From contig NC_054713.1 of assembly GCF_016097555.1 (NCBI RefSeq), forward strand, positions 38,349,670 through 38,413,669: a stretch of DNA of 64,000 nucleotides, given 5' to 3'. This DNA is from Gigantopelta aegis. Lineage: Eukaryota; Mollusca; Gastropoda; Neomphalida; Peltospiridae. The notes beneath the pieces are model-generated. The model searched no databases. It had not been told where the DNA came from and saw only the letters and a program-made list of their open reading frames with translations. This document shows, piece by piece, positions 45,651-56,590 of this stretch (its first letter is position 1; every line of letters begins with the position of its first letter). A program made the translations under genes and the position numbers.

Positions 45651-48113
45651 ATGACTACGACAATAGAAGAGTTCTTCAGTCCTGATGGAAGTATTGAAGA
45701 CATTTACTACTCTGTAGTAATAGGCCGTGGCGAATACGACATGGTCCATCCTCAATATTTACAACCTCGTGCATATGCTAAGAATAAGCATGGCGACTAT
45801 GTATTTGCAAATAATGGAGGATATTACAAGACGTATGTTGTGGACAGTGAAGAAATCACGGAAACCGTTATTGACCAGTGGTCCACACCACAGACAGAGA
45901 ACCTTCAAAAAGGACATTACAACCTCATTCTGGAATTGAAGAGTTTCCTGAAAAATAAGAATTGGAAAGTTCTTATTTTATATCACAATAAAGACTGTCA
46001 AATGTCCGGAAATATACCCACGTACGGCTCTCATTTACATTTGATATGGTGCACGAAGCTAACCCAACCATCTCAAGATCGTCAGTATAGGCGGCTGCAT
46101 AGACTGATTACGTTGGATGGTGGATACATCAAGACCAAGAAAATGTCCAGTCCACAAAAATGGGCCGTTTCTTCATTCATGACGTATTTAATGGAGGATA
46201 GTAATAAGACTTTCCTGGGGACTAACTGCCCGAAGATGTTGAAGAAATGGAATGAAATCCGTGCAAACGAACAAGCATGGTAGGATGCCGGACTTAATAT
46301 GGACGACCTCTTTGACAAAGAGGATGATAAAGAAATACCTCCTATGAAATTCACAGTTGGAGAACCAAAAGTACGCACGACAGTAGCGGATATGATTCAA
46401 AAGGATAGAAATAATCAAAACGTCGTGGATGCTCGTACAAGATCGATGAAGTCACCGGGAGGACTTCGGGTGCCCAGGCGTGAAGATGGAACTCTGGAAA
46501 AACCGATAGACGTGGATGAAGAAATATCAGTTCCATCGTACATGTTACTAAGTAAGGGTAAAGAAACATTTGACTTCTTTTATTCATTGGTGAAAAGTCA
46601 TCCCAAGGTTACTAAGTTGAATTCAATGATTGGTGAGTTTCCACCCGAAAGCAAGGAGTTCAAGGCGCTGTGCAACTGTGTTGCGAACTTTTCTGGCGAC
46701 AAAATATTTAATGCTGCCAGGACAAAGTATTTGAGTGAGCTTGCAGATAAATCAGCTATCGACCAATTGGAAACTGTTTCTGGATCGATTGATAAATATA
46801 TGACACCCGTCGATTCATTCAAGATGTTCAATACCTGGTGTAAAGAACAGAGCTTGTCGCCAAGATGGTTATACGTATTGATACACTCACTTATGGCAGG
46901 AAAAGGCAAGAAAAAAGTAAGGATCTACTTTCAGGGTCAAGCTGATTCAGGCAAGACGATGCTGACATCATCAATGTTCGAAGTGTTACCATGTGCCGGG
47001 AAGATTACCAAGGATAACTTCCCTTGGCAGATGCTGGGAGGCAAAAAAGTTATACTAGGGGAAGATGTCGCCATAACACAAGCAAATATTGACAAATACA
47101 AGGACCTTTTGTCAGGCTCTCAGGCATCGTGTGAAAGAAAAGGAACAACTCCTGTGTATTGCAAAGCAGACATGTGTCTACTAAATTCAAACGTCAGGAT
47201 GGGAAGCGGACTCACTGGTGCTCAGATCTCAATAATGAAGACCAGGATGTACTTCATTCAGAATCTGAAGAAAAGCGATGTCCTCACTTCCGCATACGGG
47301 CTATTACATCCAAAATTATTCTTATTAGGAAATAGACCAACAGATGATGAGATCACAATAGCTCTCGATAATGATAGAGAATACTTCGCAGATGTGGTCA
47401 ATTCATTGGCCGACGACGACACGTCTGCGGGCGTCCATTCATCTTTTGTCGATGTATTTGACAACGAGCCAATTCTCACAGAGTCTGAGAGAGAACTACA
47501 ATGGATAGTTGATGATATTACGGAAGACGCGAAGAATGAGGAAATAGCGAAAAGCAAAAAGGGCTTTAAGCACGTGGTTATCCGTTCGCCACCAGAGTCA
47601 CCACCCACCAGGAAAAGGAAATCTAATGATGAATTCTTCCAAGACTTAGAAGAACAGTACGATCGATTTAAAGTTATTAAGACTGAACCAATTACTCGGT
47701 CTCCTACTCCATATAATCATGACGTACATCCGGATTCATCAGATACTAACAATAATTTATTAAAGAGGAAGTCTCCTGACGTCATTGATGAATCGTCATG
47801 TGACTCACAACCCAGATGTAGTAATGACAATGAGGAAGTGACACAAGATAGAAAAAGGAGACGCCATACGAAAGCGCCTGTCGTTTCTGCAGCTAGATTG
47901 GACGTACGCAATGGACCATTTAGCGATGATGAAATAGCGTACTTCCAGGCATTGTATAAACCACCTGCATTGATGCAAGCTATCGAAATGGAGAGGGAGA
48001 TGGATGAAGCATATGGGATAATCAGAGAAGAACATCGTGAGGGCAGCCATAGCCCAGACTTCGAGGCAGGAGGAGATAACAGAGAGGTGCTTTGGGGAAG
48101 GGAAATGCGATGA
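45651..48113 (+). pseudogene. NS1 replication protein, unit B (fossil, about one break)
   Basis: The N-terminal HUH nickase domain has the metal-binding pair in GSHLHLIW near residues 128-130, and QDRQYRRL follows. The SF3 helicase has Walker A GQADSGKTM, Walker B KKVILGEDVAI and the sensor region TPVYCKADMCLLNSN. The C-terminus is acidic with KRKS/KRRR-like basic patches and ends VLWGREMR, shared with unit E. In the family, NS1 nicks and unwinds viral ends during rolling-hairpin replication in the nucleus. Confidence 0.88.
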
Positions 48114-48179
48114 CATCAATGGACATATATTGTGTATATATTATATGTGTGTATTGTATTATTATGAATGTAAGTTCGT

Positions 48180-48269
48180 AATAAATATATATATGTATAT
48201 TTAAACTGTTTTGTTCAATCATTTATAGTAATTAATTAATAACAATATAATAATATGCAACTATTTATT
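48180..48269. terminator. Convergent poly(A) signals, unit B
   Basis: AATAAA for NS1 at 48180-48185 on +, and TTTATT at 48264-48269 (AATAAA on -) for VP. They lie in the 190 bp between the two facing genes. Confidence 0.65.
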
Positions 48270-48305
48270 CATACTTGACATATGAATAATACATTGTATG
48301 GATTG

Positions 48306-50405
48306 CTAACGTGGATAATTCCAATCATTAGCTACCATTTCCTCTGGTAGAGTTCTATCACCATAGCAACCCTTCAGAGGATACATCATTCGGCGTCTAT
48401 TTTGACGCTTCATCCAGCCATCCATTACTGGTATAATAAGTCTATCTTTCCACTGTTTCTGTATTCTTTTCGTGTAGTCTTCATCTTTTTCATCTTTCCT
48501 TTGCATATTTCCTCCATTCTTTATGCCACTCTTATGTCCTGTGATCTGGTTTTCTTGATTCTTGAATAAACCAGTCATGTCTGAACCTGGGCATCCCCTA
48601 ATTCCTATTGGAATATACGGTGGACAGAAAGCTGTTCTTACGTAAAATTCCACTTCTGAAAAATACGTAATTTGAAAATTCGCATGGTAATTAAAGAATA
48701 ATTTACCACCCTCTGTAGTTGGCTCAGTGTCTGGGTATACTCCAATTAGAAATATAGGGGGTCTCTCTACATTATGGGCGCGTCTATGACACCCGTCTTG
48801 ATCAACATTACAGTTTGTACTGTTCATATTACGGGCGTGGACATCACCTTTCGCATATGCACTTGTACACAATTGCTGTGCATTACCACCTATTTCTGCT
48901 GCAACCTTTTTAGATTGCGTATCTGCTGCCTGTACGTGTGTATATTTATTATTAAAATATGTCATCTGTACTTCCTTCATCGACGCATCGCTGTATCGTT
49001 GTTCGAATACTTCGTGCATTGGCCATACTTCTAAAGTTGATTGTTTCGATTTGTCTGCCTGGTAGTTCTTCCGATTATATTGGCCGCTTACATGTGTGTA
49101 ACCTAGATCAACTGTTGTGTTGCTAGGAAATAACACGATTGGCCCTCCTTTCACTTTATATTCAAGTGCGAACCCTCCACTCGAAATAATGGTTTCTCTG
49201 TAACCCGGATGTCTTTTCATATCATAAATATCATTAGGGCTGATTGCAGTATACATTCCTGTGTCTGGTTGTGTCTTCCAATTTCCATTCAGTATCTGCA
49301 TGCCCATGTCGCTAGGCAACCATAAATGCCTATTGGGCTGTATGGGTATTAATCTTTCATTAGTGTCTATCATGCATTCTTCATCTCTGAATTTATCATT
49401 ATGATTCAATACATGTGCTGTACTCTCTGGCATACCATAATCGTTATTGACGTCTACAAATGTCCATATTCTAGCATTTGGCGGCGCCATTACTGGTACT
49501 TCATTAGTATTAGACTTGGAGTTATTCATTACATGTAAGACCATATTGGGTATATTGAACCCAAATTTCTTGACTTTGTATCCTATAAAATCGTCTGGTA
49601 AATTCCAGTCAGACGATTTCATGGAGCATTCTTTATACCAATATGGTATAATATGCCCTCCGTGATTCATTGTGAATTCACAAATGGACGGATCATCTAT
49701 TGCATCCGGCCATCCTAAGTCTTTCTCGTTGTGTAGTATTCTCATATATCCCATTCTCGATTTCGTGAAATCTATACTAGAAGTAAACGTTCTCTTGAAG
49801 GTCTTCTTAATTTTTATAATGTCTGGTCCATGACACTTTGTGCTCTTTCCGAAACCAGTATATAATACATTGTTTCCAGTAGAAGCTGACATGGGCGCTC
49901 CTTGAACCGCTTCACTTCCACCACTTGGTGCTATTCCTTCACCGTCAATGGTAGATTGACTAATCATGTGATCTTCTTCAGATGTGTATACTCCGGAAAG
50001 AGGATCGTTAATTACATCTACATCAATTGTGTCTTGTAATTGGGGTGACATTCTTCCAACTTTTGCCGTCGACGTACCTGGTCTTTCCCCATCTTGTACG
50101 ATATTCATTCGCCTCTTTCCGTTACCGTTTTTGGCCATGTTATCGCTATCTGGGTCTCGACCGTCAGGATTTAAGTCTTCGTACGGTTCAGGTTCTGTTT
50201 CGCTTCCGAAATAGTCCAATCCGATACTATCTATTTCCTGATAGATTTGTTTATTTGGTATAAATGCTTTTCCAATTTTCTTTCTTAACGAATACCACTG
50301 TTTGGCAGCTTCTTCGTCAGAATATCCAATTGCCTTATACTTTTGTATTGCCTTCGATTTCGCAATTCCCCACAATTTGGTTATATGTGGATTAGAGCGT
50401 CTCAT
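48306..50405 (-). CDS. VP capsid protein, unit B (frame looks whole)
   Basis: About 699 residues if started at MRRSNPHITKLWG (50405), the start shared with C and E; the frame stays open upstream but that part overlaps the small protein. After a charged N-terminus (IGKAFIPNKQIY) come GGSEAVQGAPM and STGNNVLYTGFG, then conserved jelly-roll-like blocks (NHGGHIIPYWYKECSM, NIPNMVLHVMNNS, APPNARIWTF) and a FNYHANFQITYFSEVEFY block near the C-terminus. It would form the virion shell. I see no HDxxY phospholipase motif. Confidence 0.85.
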   Translation of the reverse strand: MRRSNPHITKLWGIAKSKAIQKYKAIGYSDEEAAKQWYSLRKKIGKAFIPNKQIYQEIDSIGLDYFGSETEPEPYEDLNPDGRDPDSDNMAKNGNGKRRMNIVQDGERPGTSTAKVGRMSPQLQDTIDVDVINDPLSGVYTSEEDHMISQSTIDGEGIAPSGGSEAVQGAPMSASTGNNVLYTGFGKSTKCHGPDIIKIKKTFKRTFTSSIDFTKSRMGYMRILHNEKDLGWPDAIDDPSICEFTMNHGGHIIPYWYKECSMKSSDWNLPDDFIGYKVKKFGFNIPNMVLHVMNNSKSNTNEVPVMAPPNARIWTFVDVNNDYGMPESTAHVLNHNDKFRDEECMIDTNERLIPIQPNRHLWLPSDMGMQILNGNWKTQPDTGMYTAISPNDIYDMKRHPGYRETIISSGGFALEYKVKGGPIVLFPSNTTVDLGYTHVSGQYNRKNYQADKSKQSTLEVWPMHEVFEQRYSDASMKEVQMTYFNNKYTHVQAADTQSKKVAAEIGGNAQQLCTSAYAKGDVHARNMNSTNCNVDQDGCHRRAHNVERPPIFLIGVYPDTEPTTEGGKLFFNYHANFQITYFSEVEFYVRTAFCPPYIPIGIRGCPGSDMTGLFKNQENQITGHKSGIKNGGNMQRKDEKDEDYTKRIQKQWKDRLIIPVMDGWMKRQNRRRMMYPLKGCYGDRTLPEEMVANDWNYPR

Positions 50406-50409
50406 TGGC

Positions 50410-50985
50410 TTAATTATTATAGTCAAATATATAATCCGGTGGACGTTGTTGAGATGGCTTTGTAGTTGTGCGGAATGTTGATGATGTACTTGGTGTAGCT
50501 TGTCCTGCAAAGATGTAGTCTGGCGGACGTTCTTTGCTTGGTTCTTCTGTTACACTCGAAGTACTTGGTATTGTTTGACCTTCAAAGATATAGTCAGGTG
50601 GACGTACCTTTGATGGTTTGGACACGTTTGTTGTATCTGTATTATTACTACTCTCTCCTACTAATCTTTGTCTTTTATGCTGTGATATGATATCTGAAGC
50701 TTCTTCGTCTTCTTCTCTCTTTCTTTTTTGTTCCTTAAGATCTTTTATTTCATTTATTGCTTCTTTTACTTTTGATTTTGTATAACTTAATGCCACGTTC
50801 GCTACAGATTCTGTTATTAGTTTGGACTCTTCTGCTATACCTTCTATTGCGAAAGTGTCTTCATCTAATATTTCTACTACTGCTGGTCCGGCAGTTTCTG
50901 CTATTGCGGCTATTGCTTCTGCTGATCCTATTTCAATTATTGCTTCAAGAGCTTCTACTGCAATGAATGCTAATCCTGCAAACAT
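50410..50985 (-). CDS. Small capsid-side protein, unit B
   Basis: 191 residues. The first 20 (MFAGLAFIAVEALEAIIEIG) and the following AIAAIAETAGPAVVEIL are hydrophobic with regular Glu. Then come SYTKSKVKEAINEI, a basic KRKREED and HKRQRL (likely nuclear localisation), and two repeats of RPPDYIF plus a third at the C-terminus. The start resembles polyomavirus VP2 (Ala/Glu-rich, membrane-active), but this is resemblance only. VP starts four bases after its stop. It may be a minor capsid or membrane-penetration protein; no known densovirus PLA2 domain is visible. Confidence 0.72.
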   Translation of the reverse strand: MFAGLAFIAVEALEAIIEIGSAEAIAAIAETAGPAVVEILDEDTFAIEGIAEESKLITESVANVALSYTKSKVKEAINEIKDLKEQKRKREEDEEASDIISQHKRQRLVGESSNNTDTTNVSKPSKVRPPDYIFEGQTIPSTSSVTEEPSKERPPDYIFAGQATPSTSSTFRTTTKPSQQRPPDYIFDYNN

Positions 50986-51019
50986 TGTATATATAATGAT
51001 ATTTAGTCATGATCACCTC

Positions 51020-51027
51020 TATTTATA
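51020..51027 (-). promoter_or_regulatory. TATA box of the capsid operon, unit B
   Basis: TATAAATA on the reverse strand, about 35 bp before the small protein start. Units A and E match; Z and C have TATAAAA. Confidence 0.7.
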
Positions 51028-51084
51028 CTATTTTATTTGATTGTTAATACGTCATTTCCGGTTTGATTTATCAGATTGTGATGG

Positions 51085-51450
51085 ATTTTCCTAACTAGTC
51101 TAACGATTTTTATTAATCCTCAAGAATAGCAGCATGGCCGTGTTTTTGCTAATTATTCAAAATGGCTGACATGTAACTACATGATCCTTCGGGCGTACGC
51201 CTATCATGTCCGAAGGGTTCTATTGTGACGTCAGCAATTTTGGTTTTCTTGCAAAAACACCACCTAGTAGCTATTCTTGAGGTTTTCTTTTACTTAAGAT
51301 TACTTTAGACTAGTTTAGGATCTAGTGGCACGTGACGTAGAACCCTTCGGGCATGATAGGCGTACGCCCGAAGGATCATGTAAGTTCTACGTCACGTGCC
51401 ACTCGCCCCGTGGGCGGCTCCGCCGCAGTTAATACATAGTTGCAAAAACA
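51085..51450. repeat. Paired hairpin telomeres between units B and C
   Basis: The first palindrome has core 51186-51216, the second has the same core inverted at 51344-51374. Outer arms are CTCAAGAATAGC and the inverse, then GGCACGTGACGTAGAAC and the inverse. 51302-51447 matches 45146-45302 at every base I compared. It joins two genome copies end to end. Confidence 0.87.
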
Positions 51451-51657
51451 CGGCCTTATAGCTATACTTGAGGATTTCTTTCATTTAGATTTCTTTAGAC
51501 TATTTTAGATCTATCAAATCAATTAATCCAAACTCATGACGTCATCCCCACCGGAGGTACTAGCGACCATTTTAACCCACCGGAGGTATTAGCGACTATT
51601 TATTTAGCGGAAAATACGAAGTATTACGGAAATATCCGATGATGTCATAATGAGCTT

Positions 51658-51698
51658 TCTATATTCACAAATTTTAATTAGCATTTCTATATTCACAA
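51658..51698 (+). promoter_or_regulatory. Paired TCTATATTCACAA motif, unit C
   Basis: Copies start at 51658 and 51686, 28 bp apart as in unit B. Confidence 0.65.
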
Positions 51699-51775
51699 CG
51701 ACGTAGTCATGGGTTTGTGTACATAGCAACGTAACCATGGTCTCTGTTGTGGATACAAATGACGTCATAGTCCTC

Positions 51776-51784
51776 TATATAAAG
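51776..51784 (+). promoter_or_regulatory. TATA box of NS1, unit C
   Basis: TATATAAAG follows TGACGTCA and lies 99 bp before the NS1 start. Confidence 0.7.
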
Positions 51785-51874
51785 GATCAGCTGTAGCAAC
51801 CGTCATTCTATGAAAATTTCTCGATGATAGAAGGTCATTAGAATTTTTTTTGAAAAATTAAAAACAAATTCAAC

Positions 51875-53083
51875 ATGTCTACAATTGATCAATACTTTAA
51901 CGTTGAAGGTGAAGGTGAAGACCTTTATTATTTAATTGTCATAGGTCACGGAGACTATGACATGGTGCATCCACAATTTCTCCAGCCTCGTGCCTTCGCC
52001 AAAAACAAGCATGGAGACTATGTCTATGCAAGTAATGGAGGGTACATCAAGACGTATTTAGTTGATGCTGAAGAGATACATCAGACAGTCATCGACCAAT
52101 GGTTTACTCCACAGTTGGAGAATCTTCAGAAAACACAGTATAATCTCATACTGGAGTTAAAGAGCTTTATGAAAAATAAAAACTGGAAGATCCTTGCTGC
52201 ATATCATGATAAAGACTGCAGTATGTCTGGGAACATACCCACGTATGGGTCCCACTTACACATGATTTGGAAGACGAAACTGACACAACCTAGTCAGGAT
52301 CGCCAATACAGGAGGCTCTATAGACTAGTCAATCTTGATGGAGGATATATGAAGATGAAAAGAATGTCTACCCCACAGAAATGGGCGTTGTCTTCATTTA
52401 TCCAATATTTAATGGAAGACTCAGACAAGACATTCCTCGGAACCAATTGTCATGAGATGCTTATAAAGTGGAATGAGATAAGGGATAACGAGAAAGCGTG
52501 GGAGGACGCTGGTCTTAACATCGATGACTTCTTTGTGAATGAAAAAGAAGATGAGATTCCACCCAGTAAATTTACTGTTGGTGAACCAAAAAGGAAGTCA
52601 ACCGTGGCTGAAATGATTAACAATCATAACAGTAATCAACCACGTGCCAAGTCATACAATAGTATAAAAGGGGATACATGTATCATTTTAATCATTCAGT
52701 CAACAATGTTCGCAGCGTTGGCATTCTTAGCGGTAGAAGCTCTTGAAGGTATAATAGAAGTCGCAGCAGGAGAAGCAATAGCAGCCATCGTAGAATCAAC
52801 TGCACCAGCTGTAATTGAAATCCTGGGCGAAGGTAGTGAAGTTATCGAAGAAGTTACTCAAGTATCAAAACTAGTAACTGAAACGGTAGCGAAATCAGCA
52901 TTAAGTTATACCAAGGGCAAAGTGCAAGAGGCGCTAAAAGAGCTAAGAACAATTAAACAGACTCCTTTAAAAAGAAAAAAGGAGGAAGAAGAAGAAGACG
53001 AAACAGACATTATCGCTCCACATAAAAGGCAGCGACTAAGTGGTGTGCGTGATAATACAACGCCTAATCCATCGAAGGAATGA
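51875..53083 (+). pseudogene. Unit C: NS1 N-terminal part fused to the small protein (fossil chimera)
   Basis: One 402-residue open frame. It starts as NS1 (HUH motif GSHLHMIW, then DRQYRRLYRL) and ends as the small capsid-side protein (MFAALAFLAVEALEGIIEVA onward, SYTKGKVQEA, HKRQRLSG). A capsid-operon TATAAAAG (52663-52670) lies within it. In whole units these two genes face each other from opposite ends, so this unit is rearranged. The stop overlaps the VP start (ATGA). Confidence 0.8.
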
Positions 53084-54725
53084 GAAGAAATAACCCCCAA
53101 GTAACAAAACTCTGGGGAATTGCTAAAAGCAAGGCCATTGCAAAATATCAGTCCATTGGATTTTCGAGAGAAGAAGCGGAGAAAAATTTGGCTAAACTGA
53201 GAAAAGACATCGGTAAAGCATATATACCGAACAGAAAATTATACCAGCAAATAGATAGCATCGAATCCGATTTCCTAGGAGACGACCACGAGCCGGAAAA
53301 CTACGAAGACTTGAATCCCGATAGTAGAGATCCGGATATGATGGGAAAGGAAACGGAAAGAGGCCACACATCGTCAATGATGGTGAACAACCAGGTACAT
53401 CCACTGCTAAACAAGGCAAGATGTCAAGCCAAATGAGTGATACAATAGACATGGATGTTATAAACGACCCAATAGACGGTGTCCATCCATCCGACGAAGA
53501 AAATATAATGAGCCAATCAACTGTGGCAGCTGAAGATATAACACCAAGTGGCGGAAGCGAGGCCATTCAAGGCTCACCAATGGCAGCTTCAACTGGAAAC
53601 AATGTATTGTTCAGTGGATTCGGGCAGACAACCAAAACTCAAAATCCACACATCATCAAAGTAACAAAAACGTTTAAACGTACATTTACATCCAGTATAG
53701 ACTTTACCAAATCCAGGCATGGACAAATGCAAATCATCAATAATGATGAACACTCAGGCTGGCCGGATGGATTCGACGACCCCTCAGTATGCCAGTTCCA
53801 AATGAATCACGGGGGTCACATGATACCGTATTGGTACAAGGAGTGCTCAATGAAACCATGTGACTGGAACTTACCAGATGAATTTGTAGGGTATCGCATA
53901 AAAAAATTCGGGTTTAACATACCCAACATGGTTCTCCATGTAATGAACAATAGTAAAAGTGACAACAATGAAGTCCCTGTAATGGCACCACCAAACGCCA
54001 GGATATGGACATTCTTAGATTATGGAGTACCCGAAAGCACAGCGCACAAGATACACCATAACAACAAGTTCCGTGACGAAGAGTGCATGGACGATACAAA
54101 TAAAAGACTAATCCCACCTCAGCCAAACAGACGATTATGGTTGCCAAGCGATGTGGGAATGCAGATTTTGAATGACTCTTGGACTTCTGCACCAAATAGT
54201 GGAGTATATAAGGCGACCACCCCGAATGATATATACGACATGAAATGGCACCCTAGGTATAGGGAAACTGTGATATCCAGTGGAGGATTTGCACTTGAAT
54301 ACAAGGTGAAAGGGGGACCAGTAGTGTTATTCCCTAGCAACACAACACTAGACTTGGGATACACACACGTAAGCGGACCTTACAATAAAAAAAATTATCA
54401 AGCCGACAAGTCTGAACAGGGAACACTCGAGGTATGGCCTACACACGAAGTATTTGAGCAGTGATATTCACAACCGTCAATGAAAGAAGTACAAATGACA
54501 TACTTCAACAATAAATACACTCACGTAAATGCGAGTGATACCCAGTCTTCAAAAGTGGCTGCGGAAATAGGCGGCAATGCGCAGCAGCTATGCAAAAGTG
54601 CCTATGCCAAAAACGCTGTAAACTCAAGAAACAGCAATAGTACTAACTGTAACGTCGATCAAGACGGATATAATAGGCGTGCCCACAACGTGGAGAGACC
54701 CCCCATATTTTTGATAGGGGTATAT
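53080..54725 (+). pseudogene. VP capsid protein, unit C (fossil)
   Basis: On the + strand, opposite to VP in B and E. It matches them in ITKLWGIAK-like N-terminus, GGSEAIQGSPMAASTGNNV, NHGGHMIPYWYKECSM and RRAHNVERPPIFLIGVYP. Broken, with about three breaks. It runs directly into a telomere core. Confidence 0.82.
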
Positions 54726-54890
54726 CCTTCGGACATGATTGGCGTACGCCCGAAGGATCATGTATGTTCTATTGTGACGTCAGCAATTTTGGATTTCTTG
54801 CAAAAACACCACCTAGTAGCTATTCTTGAGGTTTTCTTTCATTTAAGATTACTTTAGACTAGTTTAGATATATCACATCAAATAAAAAAC
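54726..54890. repeat. Telomere piece between units C and D
   Basis: Core at 54726-54756 (CCTTCGG, GGCGTACGCC, CCGAAGG), then TTGCAAAAACACCACCTAGT and GCTATTCTTGAGG as in the other junctions. Only one hairpin is recognised here. Confidence 0.8.
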
Positions 54891-54951
54891 CCACCGGAGG
54901 TGACGTCACGACAATACATTACCGAAGGTATTACTGAGATTAATTATCCTC

Positions 54952-54992
54952 TCTATATTCACAAATCTTAATTACTTCTTCTATATTCACAG
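54952..54992 (+). promoter_or_regulatory. Paired TCTATATTCACA motif, unit D
   Basis: Copies start at 54952 and 54980, again 28 bp apart. Confidence 0.65.
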
Positions 54993-55040
54993 TGACGTCA
55001 TAATTGAATTATGGGTAATTTAGTGACGTCATAATGCTCC

Positions 55041-55048
55041 TATATAAG
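55041..55048 (+). promoter_or_regulatory. TATA box of NS1, unit D
   Basis: TATATAAG follows two TGACGTCA sites and lies 80 bp before the NS1 start. Confidence 0.65.
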
Positions 55049-55120
55049 AAAAAATTTCAAATCATCGGTAGTCTATCAAAATTTCTCACAGAGGAAACTT
55101 CAGGACTACATTTTTCGAAA

Positions 55121-56590
55121 TGACAACTATAGATGAATTCTTTAAGGCGGAAGGCTAGAAAGAAGATATATATTACTCACTTATTGTAGGACATGGTGAA
55201 TATGATATGGTTCACCCACAGTTCCTACAGCCAAGGGCTTTTGCAAAGAACAAGAACGGTGACTTTGTATATGCCAACAATGGCGGTTACGTCAAGACAT
55301 ACTGGGTTGATTATGAAGAGTTACACGAGACTCTCATAGACCAATGGTCGACCCCTCAAAACGAAGTGTTACAGAAGAACCAGTATAATTTAATACTGGA
55401 ACTGAAGTCCTTCCTCAAGAATAAAAATTGGAAGGTACTTGTATCGGATCACAATAAAGAATGCAGCATGTCGGGGAAATATCCCAACATACGGGTCCCA
55501 TCTTCATGTAATTTGGAAGACCAAACTTACCCAGCCTAGCCAAGATAGGCAGTACAGGCGTCTACATAGAATGATACAGAATGATGAAGGTTACATGTAA
55601 GTTGAAAAATTGAGCAGTCCTCAAAAATGGTCAGTGTCATCATTTATGGAATACCTCATGGAGGATTCTGAGAAGACATTTCTATGCACAAATGATCCGG
55701 AAATGTTAAAGAAGTGGAACGAAATAAGAGCAAATGAAAGAGCATGGGAGGATGCTGGTCTGTCACTTGATGACTTATTTGTTAAAGAAAAGGAACCGGA
55801 AATACCACCAACAAAGTTCACCACTGTAGAACCACAGAGGAAAAATACAGTGGCCGAGATGATAAATAACAAAAATAACAATGAGGACAGCCCAAGAGCA
55901 AGGAGTATGAGAAGTCCGGGCGGACTACGCGTAGCCAGAAGGAAAGACGGAACACTGGATGCACCTATTGATGTGGAGGAAACAAAGGATTTAAATGTGC
56001 CTCAATACATGCTTCAATCGAAAGGAAAAGAAACTTTTGACTTTTTCTATGAGATGGTTAAAAACATCCAAAAGTAAGTAAGCTCAATGCTATGATAGGG
56101 GAATATCCGGTAGAGAGTAGGGAGTTTAAAGCCTTGTGCAATTGTGTTGCTAATTTCTCAGGGGATAAGATATTTAATGCAGCGCGTACTAAATATCTAA
56201 GTGAAATGGCTGATAAGAGCGCATTAGAGCAGATAGCTAACATGGACTCTACCTTAGACAAATACATGACACCGGAAGATTCTTTTAAGATGTTTAAATC
56301 TTGGTGCCAAGAACAGTCCATTCCTCCTAGGTGGTTGTATACTGTAATGTATGCTTTGTTATCTGGTAAAGGAAAGAAAAAGGTAGGGGTGTATTTTCAG
56401 GGAGTGAGTGTTTCTGGAAAGACTATGCTCACTTCCAGTATGTTTGAATGTCTGTCTTGTGCTGGAAAAATCACAAAAGATAATTTTCCATGGCAGATGT
56501 TAGGTGGAAAAAAGCTTGTATTGGGAGAGGAAGTGGCTATTACACAAAGTAATATAGACAAGTACAAAGTAATATAGACAAGTACAAAGA
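55121..56590 (+). pseudogene. NS1 replication protein, unit D (fossil, several breaks)
   Basis: Matches NS1 from its start (MTTIDEFF) to the helicase Walker B region (GKKLVLGEEVAI). The Walker A region reads GVSVSGKTM. The unit has no VP side in this window. Broken, about five breaks. Confidence 0.82.

Larger units (their letters stand above)
44265..51325. mobile_element. Densovirus-like unit B, ambisense genome copy
   Basis: About 6.4 kb without the inserted MITE. NS1 is on the + strand, facing VP and the small protein on the - strand, with hairpin telomeres at both ends. Family: Parvoviridae-related, closest in layout to ambisense densoviruses. The capsid side looks whole; NS1 is broken by about one break. 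It appears fairly young compared with copy A, but no date can be given. Confidence 0.87.

Noticed and set aside
48774-50263. Forward-strand frames across the VP gene of unit B
   Set aside because: They are shadows of VP, without conservation or motifs.
48306-50510. VP of unit B starting at the first Met of the open frame (50510)
   Set aside because: The upstream part overlaps the small protein and has no match in C or E; the shared start is at 50405.
50410-50985. Phospholipase A2 domain in the small capsid-side protein
   Set aside because: I looked for the HDxxY catalytic motif and a Gly-rich calcium loop and saw neither.
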